Made by a program: the position numbers and the translations under genes
Assembly (NCBI GenBank): GCA_031277885.1
Contig: JAITLM010000168.1
Location: 1 to 33,349, forward strand
Direction of reading: 5' to 3'
Source: Microbacterium sp.
GTDB lineage: Bacteria > Actinomycetota > Actinomycetes > Actinomycetales > Microbacteriaceae
Length of the DNA stretch: 33,349 nucleotides
In this document: piece by piece, positions 1-7,856 of the stretch
Numbering within the stretch: the first letter of the stretch is position 1
Layout: the number at the start of each line of letters is the position of its first letter
The notes under the pieces: generated by a model
The model's database searches: none
What the model saw: only the letters and a program-made list of their open reading frames with translations
Told to the model about the DNA's origin: nothing

Positions 1-21
1 CGCTCACGGGGACGACTCGGA
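1..21. repeat. Half of a hairpin repeat related to the terminator at 11310-11355
   Basis: The first 21 bases match bases 11340-11360 at 18 of 21 positions. That later stretch is the right arm and flank of the perfect hairpin behind the Fae-like gene. Bases 8-20 are also an exact 13-base inverted copy of 11306-11318. The stretch lies just past the 3' end of the iclR gene, so it is probably one arm of a similar terminator whose other arm is outside the window. Confidence 0.4.
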
Positions 22-43
22 ATGTGGAAGGGGGCGTCGGGGG

Positions 44-937
44 TCAGCGGGGGCGGGAGACCTCGGGCGCCATGTCCAGCGAGGCCCCCAGCGAAGCCCC
101 CAGCTGCTCCGAGAGGGCGGCGGCCGCCTCGGCCACGTACCGTCCCAGGGTCGGAAGGCGGTCGCCCATCCGGATCTTCGGGGCGCTGACGTTGATCGCC
201 GCGATGATGCGCCCGTTGAGGTCGAAGACGGGGGCCGAGGCCCCGACCACGCCGCCCTCGAGCTCCTCGTCGAGGAGTGCGAACCCCTGCGAGCGGATCC
301 GCGACAGCTCTTCGAGGAGGGTGTCGAAGTCGGTGATGACCGCCTTATCCGCCGGAGGCGTGGGCAGCACGGAGAATCCGGCCTCGGTCATGAGGGGATC
401 CGCGGGGCCGACGATCGGCAGGTCGTGGCCGTGCTCGGCGTACCAGCGCTCGAGCGACGAGCGATCCCAGTCGCTCAGCAGGACGCGGCCGGACGGCGTG
501 CGCCAGGCGGCGGTCGTCACGCCCTCCCAGCCCGTCGTGCGGAATTCGTGCGGGCTGAGCTCGCTCATGATCGTGAGGACGTTGCCCCCGCGCAGGACGC
601 ACAGGTGCGTGGTTTCCCTGGTCGACTGCGCGACCCGCTTCAGATACGGGCGGCAGATCGCGACCATGCGGCTCTCCAGCGTGCGCGCCGCGAGCGCGTA
701 CAGGCGACCGCCGAGCCGGTAGAGCTGCGTCGCGTCGTCCCGCTCGATGAGGGCGGCATCGGCCAGGGTCGCCAGGGCGCGGGAGATGGCGGCCTTGTCC
801 CTCCCGGTCAGCTGGGCGACGCGCAGCACGCCCAGGCCTCCCTCGCGCATGGCCTCGCCGCCGCCGAGCAGGTCGAGGATCTCGATGTCGCGGGCGAGGC
901 CGGAGGAGTTCCGGCGCGGTGCGGACTGCGGAGGCAT
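44..937 (-). CDS. IclR-family transcriptional regulator
   Basis: This 297-aa protein has the IclR layout: an N-terminal winged helix-turn-helix (about residues 15-80, with the recognition-type stretch DKAAISRALATL) and a C-terminal effector-binding domain (about 95-285, with the family-typical GFALLDEELEGGVVGASAPVF region). IclR proteins are usually local regulators of catabolic operons that respond to a pathway metabolite. The gene is divergent from the importer/catabolic operon, and a 34-bp palindrome at 959-992 lies between them. A TAGAGT box ends six bases before the ATG, so the transcript may be leaderless; no Shine-Dalgarno sequence is visible. I infer that it controls both itself and the operon starting at 1060. 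The effector cannot be read from the sequence. Confidence 0.93.
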   Translation of the reverse strand: MPPQSAPRRNSSGLARDIEILDLLGGGEAMREGGLGVLRVAQLTGRDKAAISRALATLADAALIERDDATQLYRLGGRLYALAARTLESRMVAICRPYLKRVAQSTRETTHLCVLRGGNVLTIMSELSPHEFRTTGWEGVTTAAWRTPSGRVLLSDWDRSSLERWYAEHGHDLPIVGPADPLMTEAGFSVLPTPPADKAVITDFDTLLEELSRIRSQGFALLDEELEGGVVGASAPVFDLNGRIIAAINVSAPKIRMGDRLPTLGRYVAEAAAALSEQLGASLGASLDMAPEVSRPR

Positions 938-1008
938 GGGCCGACTCTAATCGCCAGTTGACATATGCACAACACTGCTTGTGAACATGTCATCGCTGGA
1001 TCTAGCTT
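938..1008. promoter_or_regulatory. Divergent promoters for iclR and the importer operon
   Basis: On the minus strand, TTGTGC (972-967), a 17-base spacer and TAGAGT (949-944) form a sigma-A-like promoter whose start would fall on the iclR ATG. On the plus strand, TTGTGA (979-984), an 18-base spacer and TAGCTT (1003-1008) form a matching promoter for the transporter operon. The two -35 elements sit in opposite arms of the palindrome at 959-992, so one bound regulator could block both. The boxes are seen in the sequence; their use is inferred. Confidence 0.5.
959..992. promoter_or_regulatory. 34-bp palindromic operator, probable IclR site
   Basis: The left arm TGACATATGCACAA (959-972) and right arm TTGTGAACATGTCA (979-992) pair at 12 of 14 positions around a six-base centre, CACTGC. 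It lies between the divergent iclR and importer genes and covers both candidate -35 boxes. IclR-family regulators commonly bind such inverted repeats upstream of their own gene and target operon. The TTGACA at 958-963 is part of the arm and has no -10 box at the right distance, so I do not read it as a promoter. Confidence 0.6.
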
Positions 1009-1059
1009 TGGGGCTACCCGATCCCGGGCAACACCTCTCAACGAAGAGAAAGGATGCCG

Positions 1060-1728
1060 ATGGACACGAGCTTCAACTGGTCTCGCTTCCTCAGATTCCT
1101 CGCGCAGCGCTGGGACGAGATCCTGCAGCTTGCCGGGCAGCACCTCGCCGTCGTGATCATCTCGCTGGCGATCGCGCTGGTCATCGGCATCCTCATCGGC
1201 TCGCTCGTGTGGAATCGTCCGATCGGCCGGGCCACCGCGCTGACCGCGGCCGGCATCGCGATCACGATCCCCTCGCTCGCCGTCCTCGCACTGCTCTCGC
1301 CGCTCATGGGCCTCGGCTGGGGTCCGAGCATCGTGGCGCTCGTCTTCTACGCGCTGCTGCCGATCATCCGTAACACGGTCGTCGGCCTCCGCGAGGTTCC
1401 CGCACAGATCGTGGAGTCGGCGCGGGGGATGGGCATGGGACGTGCGCGCATCCTCGTGACGACCCAGCTGCCGATCGCCTGGCCGGTCATCATGACCGGC
1501 GTCCGTGTGTCCGCGCAGATGACGGTGGGCATCGCCGCGATCGCGGCCTACGTCGCAGGTCCTGGCCTCGGACAGTACATCTTCACCGGGCTGAGCTCGA
1601 TGGGCTCCTTCAACGCGGTCAACTACGCGCTGACGGGGACGGTCGCGACGATCATCCTCGCCCTCCTCATCGACGCCGCCTTCATCTTCGTGGCCCGCGC
1701 CACCACCTCGAAAGGACTCCGTGCCTGA
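1060..1728 (+). CDS. OpuC/ProW-type ABC importer permease (first)
   Basis: This 222-aa integral membrane protein is a BPD_transp_1 permease of the glycine betaine/choline/carnitine (OpuC, OsmU) class. It has about five hydrophobic spans. The cytoplasmic coupling loop (RNTVVGLREVPAQIVESARG, then MGMGRARILVTTQLPIA) is the typical EAA motif of these permeases. Two in-frame ATGs exist at 1054 and 1060. The purine-rich GAGAAAGGA (1046-1054) is well spaced only for 1060, so I chose the later start. Its TGA overlaps the next ATG (TGATG at 1726-1730), which suggests translational coupling to the ATPase. It would pair with the second permease at 2780 to form the membrane channel. Confidence 0.92.
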   Translation: MDTSFNWSRFLRFLAQRWDEILQLAGQHLAVVIISLAIALVIGILIGSLVWNRPIGRATALTAAGIAITIPSLAVLALLSPLMGLGWGPSIVALVFYALLPIIRNTVVGLREVPAQIVESARGMGMGRARILVTTQLPIAWPVIMTGVRVSAQMTVGIAAIAAYVAGPGLGQYIFTGLSSMGSFNAVNYALTGTVATIILALLIDAAFIFVARATTSKGLRA

Positions 1729-2783
1729 TGTCTGACTCCGCCGCCGCGCCCACCAACACCGGCTTCTTCCGTGCGATCTCCTCGCAGTCCGCGGGCGTCT
1801 CCCTCGAACTCGACCACGTCACCAAGCACTACCCTGGTCAGCCCTCGCCGGCCGTCGACGACTTCTCGATGCGCATCGAGCCCGGCGAGCTCATCATGTT
1901 CGTCGGCCCGTCCGGCTGCGGCAAGACCACCACGATGAAGATGGTCAACCGCCTCATCGAGCCGACCTCCGGCAGCATCCGCATCGACGGCAAGGACATC
2001 CTGTCGCTGGACCCCAACGAGCTGCGCAGGCACGTCGGCTACGTGATCCAGCAGATCGGCCTCTTCCCGCACCGCACGATCGCGGAGAACATCGCGACCG
2101 TGCCCCGGATGCTCGGCTGGAAGAAGGACCGGATCGCTGAGCGCGTCGACGAACTGCTGCGCACCGTGCAGCTGGATCCGGCGACCTTCGCGAACCGCTT
2201 CCCCCGCCAGCTCTCGGGCGGACAGCAGCAGCGTGCGGGTGTCGCCAGGGCGCTCGCCGCGGATCCGCCCGTCATGCTCATGGACGAGCCGTTCGGCGCG
2301 ACCGCCCCGATCACCCGGGAGAAGCTGCAGGCCGAGTTCCTGCGGCTGCAGGCTGAGATCGGCAAGACGATCATCTTCGTCACCCACGACTTCGACGAGG
2401 CCGTGCGGCTCGGCGACCGGATCGCCGTGCTCAGCGACCGGAGCCGCATCGAGCAGTTCGACACCCCGGCCAACATCCTCGCGGCACCCGCGAACGACTA
2501 CGTGTCCTCGTTCATCGGTCAGGGCGCGGCGATCAAGCGCCTGGCCCTGATGCCGGTCACCGATGCGAAGCTCGCCCCCGTGGTCGGAGCGGGGGACGGC
2601 CCCCGGATCCCTGCGACCGGCACGCTGCGCGACGCCCTCGACCTCATCGTGCTCTCGGGCGCCGCCCGCATCATGGTGACCGATCAGGACGGCACGACGA
2701 TGGGCGCCCTCGACCATGCCGCGATCTCCGCGGTGCTCGGCACGAGCGTCCCGCTGGCGTCGACGAATCCGGTGACGTCATGA
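1728..2783 (+). CDS. OpuCA-type ABC importer ATP-binding protein, altered D-loop
   Basis: This 351-aa ATPase is of the quaternary-amine importer class. Visible motifs are Walker A GPSGCGKT (60-67), Q-loop near Q108-Q109, signature LSGGQQQR (162-169), Walker B VMLMDEP (182-188) and H-loop H220. About 100 C-terminal residues follow the nucleotide-binding domain. The segment around 285-340 (TGTLRDALDLIVLSGAARIMVTDQDG) looks like a single weak CBS-like half, where OpuCA proteins usually have a fuller CBS pair. The D-loop is unusual: after Walker B the family consensus is FGALDPITR, but here it reads FGATAPITR, so the conserved Asp is absent. Translation overlaps both neighbours by 1-4 bases. It energises import by the permeases at 1060 and 2780. 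Confidence 0.93.
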   Translation: MSDSAAAPTNTGFFRAISSQSAGVSLELDHVTKHYPGQPSPAVDDFSMRIEPGELIMFVGPSGCGKTTTMKMVNRLIEPTSGSIRIDGKDILSLDPNELRRHVGYVIQQIGLFPHRTIAENIATVPRMLGWKKDRIAERVDELLRTVQLDPATFANRFPRQLSGGQQQRAGVARALAADPPVMLMDEPFGATAPITREKLQAEFLRLQAEIGKTIIFVTHDFDEAVRLGDRIAVLSDRSRIEQFDTPANILAAPANDYVSSFIGQGAAIKRLALMPVTDAKLAPVVGAGDGPRIPATGTLRDALDLIVLSGAARIMVTDQDGTTMGALDHAAISAVLGTSVPLASTNPVTS

Positions 2784-3556
2784 CCGCGACGATCGCCCTG
2801 CCCTCGGCGCAGAGCATCCGCACGCGGGAACGCACGATGACCGTGCTGCGTCTCGTGGCCGCACCCGTCATCGTCGTGGTCGCGGTATCGCTGCTCTTCT
2901 GGTGGATCTCGACCCTGCCGCTGGATTCGATCGAGCAGCGCACGCTCAACCCCACGTACATCGAGGCGCGCATCAAGGAGCACCTGCTGCTCACCTTCGT
3001 GGCCTCGCTGCTCGTCGCCGTGCTGGCCATCCCCGCGGGGATCCTCGTCTACCGCGTGCGTTCGCGGTGGCTGCGGGGCTTCTTCCTCACCCTCGGCAAC
3101 ATCGGCCAGGCGACGCCCGCGGTCGGCGTCGTGATCCTGCTCGCGATCGTCTGGCAGACCGGCTTCGCCACGGCCCTGGTGGCGCTCGTCGCCTACTCGT
3201 TCCTTCCGGTGCTCCGCAACACGATGGTCGGCCTCGAGCAGGTCGGCGACGACGTCAAGGAGGCCGCGCGCGGAATGGGCATGACGCGCAACCAGATCCT
3301 CGGCCGGATCGAGCTGCCGCTCGCGTCGCCGACGATCCTCGCGGGCCTGCGCACCTCCCTCGTGTTCGCCGTCGGCACCGCGACCGTCGCAACCTTCATC
3401 AACGCCGGCGGCCTCGGCGACATGATCGTCAACGGCCTGAAGCTGCAGCGCTACCCGGTGCTGCTCACCGGCGCCGTCCTGGTCGCCGCCATCGCCGTCC
3501 TCATCGACTGGCTGGCCGGGGTCGTCGAAGACCTCGTCCGTCCCAAGGGGCTGTGA
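2780..3556 (+). CDS. OpuC/ProW-type ABC importer permease (second)
   Basis: This 258-aa permease starts on an ATG overlapping the ATPase stop (ATGA at 2780-2783). A charged N-terminus and an extra first span (about residues 28-52) precede a periplasmic-type loop and then the five-span BPD_transp_1 core. The EAA loop reads RNTMVGLEQVGDDVKEAARG followed by MGMTRNQILGRIELPLA, closely parallel to the first permease. Having two different permeases in one operon is the normal OpuC/OsmU arrangement, so the channel is probably a heterodimer. The gene ends 68 bases before the binding-protein gene. Confidence 0.92.
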   Translation: MTATIALPSAQSIRTRERTMTVLRLVAAPVIVVVAVSLLFWWISTLPLDSIEQRTLNPTYIEARIKEHLLLTFVASLLVAVLAIPAGILVYRVRSRWLRGFFLTLGNIGQATPAVGVVILLAIVWQTGFATALVALVAYSFLPVLRNTMVGLEQVGDDVKEAARGMGMTRNQILGRIELPLASPTILAGLRTSLVFAVGTATVATFINAGGLGDMIVNGLKLQRYPVLLTGAVLVAAIAVLIDWLAGVVEDLVRPKGL

Positions 3557-3624
3557 GCTCGCCCGAGCCCGCAGCCCGCCCCCCCGCACACAGCAAACGC
3601 ATCCCGCACCCCTCAAGGAGAACC

Positions 3625-4572
3625 ATGTTCAAGAAGCGCCACCTCGCGGCGACCGCCGCCCTGCTCATCACCGGAGCGCTCGCCGTCACCGGCTGTTCCG
3701 GCGGCGCCGGCGCCGCGGACAGCGGCAGCAAGAGCGACGAGCTCAAGGGCCTCACCGGCGTCATCGGGTCGAAGGACTTCTCGGAGCAGTACATCCTCGC
3801 CTACCTCACCACCGACCTGCTCAACGCCCACGGCGCGAACCTGACCACGAACACCAAGCTGGTCGGATCCGCGAACACGCGTCAGGCGCTCATCGACAAG
3901 CAGTTCCTCGGCTACTGGGAGTACACCGGAACCGCCTGGATCACGTACCTCGGCAACACCAAGCCCATCACCGACCCGAAGGAGCAGTTCTCCGCGGTCG
4001 CCGACGCCGATCTGAAGAAGAACAGCGTGAAGTGGATGGATCCGGCTCCGCTGAACAACACCTACGCGTTCGCGGTGCGCTCCTCGGAGGCCAAGAAGCT
4101 GGGCGTCAAGACGCTGAGCGACGTGGCCGCGCTGCCGAAGGACCAGCAGACGTTCTGCATCGAGAGCGAGTTCTCCACCCGCGACGACGGCTGGCCCGGG
4201 CTCGCGAAGGCGTACGGCATCGACGTGCCGGCCTCGAACGTCAAGCTCCTCGACACCGGCGTGATCTACACCGCCACCCAGAAGGGCAGCGACTGCAACT
4301 TCGGCGAGGTGTTCCAGACCGACGGGCGCATCAAGGCCCTCGACCTCACCGTCATGAAGGACGACAAGCAGTTCTTCCCGGTGTACCAGGGCGCCTTCAC
4401 GATGCAGGACGCCGTCTTCCAGAAGTACCCGAAGATCGCCGACGTGATGGCCAAGCTCTCCCCGCTGCTGACCACCGAGCAGATGCAGGAGCTGAACGCG
4501 AAGGTCGACGTCGACGGCGAGGACCCCGCCGACGTGGCCAAGCAGTTCCTGAAGGACAAGGGCCTCATCTGA
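3625..4572 (+). CDS. Glycine betaine/choline-type substrate-binding lipoprotein
   Basis: This 315-aa protein is of the OpuAC/OsmX (type 2 periplasmic binding) family. A lipoprotein signal peptide is clear: basic MFKKRH, a hydrophobic stretch, and the lipobox VTGC with Cys24 as the predicted lipidated residue. The mature start GVIGSKDFSEQYILAYL and the aromatic GYWEYTGTAW (97-106) match the family's ligand-cleft regions, where aromatic residues usually cage a quaternary ammonium group. Cys178 and Cys224 could form an exported disulfide. AAGGAG lies just upstream of the ATG. Family membership points to choline, betaine, carnitine or a similar cation. The sugar-type enzymes downstream leave the true ligand open. 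Confidence 0.93.
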   Translation: MFKKRHLAATAALLITGALAVTGCSGGAGAADSGSKSDELKGLTGVIGSKDFSEQYILAYLTTDLLNAHGANLTTNTKLVGSANTRQALIDKQFLGYWEYTGTAWITYLGNTKPITDPKEQFSAVADADLKKNSVKWMDPAPLNNTYAFAVRSSEAKKLGVKTLSDVAALPKDQQTFCIESEFSTRDDGWPGLAKAYGIDVPASNVKLLDTGVIYTATQKGSDCNFGEVFQTDGRIKALDLTVMKDDKQFFPVYQGAFTMQDAVFQKYPKIADVMAKLSPLLTTEQMQELNAKVDVDGEDPADVAKQFLKDKGLI

Positions 4573-4624
4573 GGCCCTGATCCCGCACGGAACGCACCGC
4601 AGCAAAGAACTCAGGAAAGGAACC

Positions 4625-5572
4625 ATGTCCACTCAGGAAAGCCCGACCGTCGGATTCATCGGACTCGGGAGCATGGGCGGCGGCATGACCCGCAATCTGC
4701 AGGCAGCCGGATTCCCGCTCGTCGTCCACGACGTCCGCCGCGAGGCGGCGGAAGAACTCATCGCCGGCGGAGCGCGGTGGGCCGACAGCGCCGCCGAGGT
4801 CGCGGCCGCGAGCGATGTCGTCATCACGATGCTGCCCACCCCCCGGCACGTCTCCGATGTCGTCTCGGGACCGGGGGGCATCCTCGAGGGCATCAGGGAC
4901 GGCGGAACCTGGGTGGACATGTCCACCTCGGTGCCGGAGGTCGCGGACACCGTGCGCGCCGCGACCTCCGCCCGAGGGCTGCGCATCCTCGATGCGCCGG
5001 TGAGCGGGATGTCGGTGGGCGCCGCCCGCGGAATGCTGCAGATCTTCGTCGGCGGCGAGGCCGAGGACGTCGCTCGCCTCCGGCCGGTCTTCGAGGCGAT
5101 GGGGGATCCGGAGCGGATCCTGCACGTGGGCGGGCACGGCGCCGGATACGCCGTCAAGCTGATGATCAACCAGCTCTGGTTCTCCCACCTGGTCGCGACC
5201 GCGGAGGTGCTCTCCGTGGGCGTCAAGGCCGGGGTGGATCTGGCCGTGCTGCGCGACGCGCTCATCGCGAGCCCCGCGAACAGCAACTTCCTGCAGAACG
5301 ACGTGCTGTCGATCCTGCGGGACGGTGACTACGACGAGGGCTTCGCGCTGATGCTCGCGTGCAAGGACCTCGGCCTCTCGGTCGACCTCGCACGAGCGGT
5401 CGGCATGCCGGTCGAGCTGTCGGGCCTCGTGGATCAGATCTTCCGCCGCGCCAAGGCGACCTACGGGGACCGCGCCGGCGAGATGCAGCCCTTCCAGCTG
5501 TACGAGGATCTGCTCGGCGCGCGGCTGCGGCTCGACGCGGTCGGCGACATCGAGAGCGGTGCGGCCGCATGA
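4625..5572 (+). CDS. 3-hydroxyisobutyrate dehydrogenase-family NAD(P)-dependent oxidoreductase
   Basis: This 315-aa beta-hydroxyacid dehydrogenase has a Rossmann start GFIGLGSMGGGM (10-21), the substrate-binding signature DAPVSG (123-128) and the catalytic Lys178 in the GAGYAVKLMINQ segment. The family reversibly oxidises small beta-hydroxy acids such as 3-hydroxyisobutyrate, tartronate semialdehyde/glycerate and gamma-hydroxybutyrate. The usual KxxNN motif is slightly changed here, to K-LMI-N. The gene has its own AGGAAAGGA site 52 bases after the binding protein. Its stop overlaps the start of the aldehyde dehydrogenase (ATGA at 5569-5572), so the two are probably made together and may catalyse successive oxidations. 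Confidence 0.9.
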   Translation: MSTQESPTVGFIGLGSMGGGMTRNLQAAGFPLVVHDVRREAAEELIAGGARWADSAAEVAAASDVVITMLPTPRHVSDVVSGPGGILEGIRDGGTWVDMSTSVPEVADTVRAATSARGLRILDAPVSGMSVGAARGMLQIFVGGEAEDVARLRPVFEAMGDPERILHVGGHGAGYAVKLMINQLWFSHLVATAEVLSVGVKAGVDLAVLRDALIASPANSNFLQNDVLSILRDGDYDEGFALMLACKDLGLSVDLARAVGMPVELSGLVDQIFRRAKATYGDRAGEMQPFQLYEDLLGARLRLDAVGDIESGAAA

Positions 5573-7041
5573 TCGCCGAGAGCGACCTGCTGTCGGGGAT
5601 GCCGACCGGGCTGTACATCGACGGACGATGGCGGGACGCGTCGGACGGTGCGACCTTCGCCGTGACGGATCCGGCGACCGAGGACGTGCTCGCCCTGGTC
5701 GCGGACGCGACACCGCAGGACGGGCAGGACGCGCTCGCCGCCGCGGATCGCGCGCAGCGGGCCTGGCAGCGCACCGCCCCCCGTGAGCGCGCCGAGATCC
5801 TGCGCCGCGCGTTCGAGCTGGTCACCGCCCGCGCCGAGGAGTTCGCGCTCACGATGACCCTGGAGATGGGCAAACCGCTCGCCGAGGCCCGCGGAGAGGT
5901 CGCCTACGGCGCCGAGTTCCTGCGCTGGTTCTCCGAGGAGGCGCCGCGCATCGCCGGCCGGTACGCCACGGCGCCGGACGGCATCAACCGGCTCCTCGTC
6001 GTCAAGCGGCCGGTGGGGCCGTGCCTGTTCATCACGCCCTGGAACTTCCCGCTCGCGATGGCCACGCGCAAGATCGCGCCCGCGATCGCCGCAGGGTGCA
6101 CGATGGTGCTCAAGCCCGCGGCGCTCACCCCGCTCACGGCCCTCCTGCTGACGCAGGTGTTCGAGGAGGCAGGGCTCCCTGCCGGGGTGCTGAACGTGAT
6201 CCCGACCTCGCACGCGGGCGCTGTCACCGGTCCGCTCATCAAGGACGACAGGCTGCGCAAGCTGTCGTTCACCGGCTCCACCGAGGTGGGCCGTCGTCTC
6301 ATCGCGGACTCCGCCGACCAGGTGCTCAACGTCTCGATGGAGCTGGGCGGCAACGCGCCGTTCCTGGTGTTCGAGGACGCCGACATCCCCGCCGCGGTCG
6401 ACGGCGCGGTGCTGGCCAAGATGCGCAACGGCGGAGAGGCCTGCGTCGCGGCGAACCGCTTCCTCGTGCACGAGAGCGTCGCCGAGGAGTTCGCCACGGC
6501 CTTCACCGCCCGCATGGCGGCGTTCCATCCCGCGCGGGGGACGGATCCGGCCTCCACGATCGGCCCGATGGTCGATGCCGGCACCCGAGACAAGATCGCC
6601 GCCCTCGTCGACGGCGCCGTGCAGGACGGCGCGCGCATCGCGCTCGGCGGATCCGCGATCCCCGGCCCCGGCTACTTCTACCAGCCGACCGTCCTCGTCG
6701 ACGTTCCGGCCGGTGCGCGCATCCTGGACGAGGAGATCTTCGGACCGGTGGCGCCGATCACGACCTTCCGCGACGAGGAGCACGCGATCCGGCTCGCCAA
6801 CGCGACGCCGTTCGGGCTCGTGTGCTTCGCCTACACGCAGGACCTGAACCGCGCCCTGCGCTTGGCCGAGGAGCTGGAGACGGGCATGCTCGGCATCAAC
6901 GCCGGCGTCGTGTCGAACCCGGCGGCCCCGTTCGGCGGCGTCAAGCAGTCCGGTCTGGGCCGCGAGGGCGGCATCGAGGGTATCGACGAGTACCTGGAGA
7001 CCCGCTACGTCGGCATCGCCGATCCCATCGGAAAGGACTGA
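5569..7041 (+). CDS. NAD(P)-dependent aldehyde dehydrogenase, succinate-semialdehyde type
   Basis: This 490-aa ALDH carries the full catalytic set: the PWNFP segment (157-161), the general base E258 in MELGGNAP, and the nucleophile C292 in NGGEACVAANRF. The overall sequence resembles the GabD subgroup. The frame stays open upstream to 5359, but I place the start at the ATG that overlaps the preceding stop, because MIAESDLLSGMPTGLYIDGRW is a normal family N-terminus. The enzyme oxidises an aldehyde to an acid with NAD or NADP. In this operon it could act on a semialdehyde made by the upstream hydroxyacid dehydrogenase. A GABA role is not suggested by the neighbours. Confidence 0.92.
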   Translation: MIAESDLLSGMPTGLYIDGRWRDASDGATFAVTDPATEDVLALVADATPQDGQDALAAADRAQRAWQRTAPRERAEILRRAFELVTARAEEFALTMTLEMGKPLAEARGEVAYGAEFLRWFSEEAPRIAGRYATAPDGINRLLVVKRPVGPCLFITPWNFPLAMATRKIAPAIAAGCTMVLKPAALTPLTALLLTQVFEEAGLPAGVLNVIPTSHAGAVTGPLIKDDRLRKLSFTGSTEVGRRLIADSADQVLNVSMELGGNAPFLVFEDADIPAAVDGAVLAKMRNGGEACVAANRFLVHESVAEEFATAFTARMAAFHPARGTDPASTIGPMVDAGTRDKIAALVDGAVQDGARIALGGSAIPGPGYFYQPTVLVDVPAGARILDEEIFGPVAPITTFRDEEHAIRLANATPFGLVCFAYTQDLNRALRLAEELETGMLGINAGVVSNPAAPFGGVKQSGLGREGGIEGIDEYLETRYVGIADPIGKD

Positions 7042-7042
7042 G

Positions 7043-7819
7043 GTGGAGCTCACCGATTTCGCACCCTCCTTCTTCTCGCTCGAAGGCCGGAGAGCCATCG
7101 TGACCGGCGGCAACACCGGGCTCGGGCGCGCGTTCACGGTCGCGCTCGCCGCGGCCGGCGCGGACGTGTTCGCCCCGGGGCTCACCGCCGACGACGGCAC
7201 CACCGAGCGTCTCGTCGCAGCTCACGGCCGACGCTTCGTCTTCGAGGAGGCCGACATCACGGCACCGGGGGCGCCGGCGCGGCTCGTGGACGCGTGCGTC
7301 GAGCAGCTCGGCGGGCTCGACATCCTCGTCAACTCCGCCGGCATCTGCCTTCTCGACGATGTGCTCGCCTTCGACCGCAGCAAGTGGGATCCGATGGTCG
7401 CGATCAACCTGACCGCCGCGTTCGACTTCGCGCACGAGGCGGCCAGGGTCATGATCCCGCAGGGATCGGGGAAGATCGTGAACATCGCGTCGCTGTTCTC
7501 CTTCCTCGGCGGACGTCAGTCGCCCGCGTACGCCGCGACCAAGGCCGGGATCGCCGGGCTCACCAAGGCCTATGCCGACGAGCTGGGCGAGCACGGCATC
7601 CAGGTGAACGCGCTCGCACCCGGCTATTTCGCGACGGCGATCACCGCGTCCACCCGTGCCGACGGCACGAGCAACCAGCGCATCATCGACCACACCCCGG
7701 CCGGACGCTGGGGCGACCCTGCAGAGCTCATGGGACCCCTCGTGTTCCTCTGCAGCCCCGCCTCCGACTACGTCAACGGGCACACGCTCACGGTCGACGG
7801 CGGCTACCTCGTCCGCTGA
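7043..7819 (+). CDS. SDR-family oxidoreductase, YgcW-like
   Basis: This 258-aa classical short-chain dehydrogenase starts at a GTG one base after the ALDH stop. It has the cofactor motif TGGNTGLG (21-28), NSAG (97-100) and the catalytic residues S150, Y163 and K167. The sequence resembles E. coli YgcW over its whole length as I remember it; for example SLFSFLGG, SPAYAATK, the TRADGTSNQRIIDH region, RWGDPAELMG and the last residues VDGGYLVR all have direct counterparts. YgcW and related KduD-type enzymes oxidise sugars or sugar acids with NAD. The next gene matches YgcU, so the pair looks like a conserved functional module. Confidence 0.9.
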   Translation: MELTDFAPSFFSLEGRRAIVTGGNTGLGRAFTVALAAAGADVFAPGLTADDGTTERLVAAHGRRFVFEEADITAPGAPARLVDACVEQLGGLDILVNSAGICLLDDVLAFDRSKWDPMVAINLTAAFDFAHEAARVMIPQGSGKIVNIASLFSFLGGRQSPAYAATKAGIAGLTKAYADELGEHGIQVNALAPGYFATAITASTRADGTSNQRIIDHTPAGRWGDPAELMGPLVFLCSPASDYVNGHTLTVDGGYLVR

Positions 7820-7856
7820 TCCCCTCCGTCTTCACCCCCTTCCCTGAGAGAGAGAA

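Noticed and set aside
958..963. TTGACA as the -35 of the importer operon
   Set aside because: No -10 box lies 16-18 bases downstream, and the bases are part of the palindrome arm. TTGTGA/TAGCTT fits better.
5359..5568. Extended N-terminus for the aldehyde dehydrogenase
   Set aside because: The 70 extra codons overlap the upstream dehydrogenase gene and read as Arg/Pro-rich shadow. The overlapping ATG at 5569 gives the normal family start.
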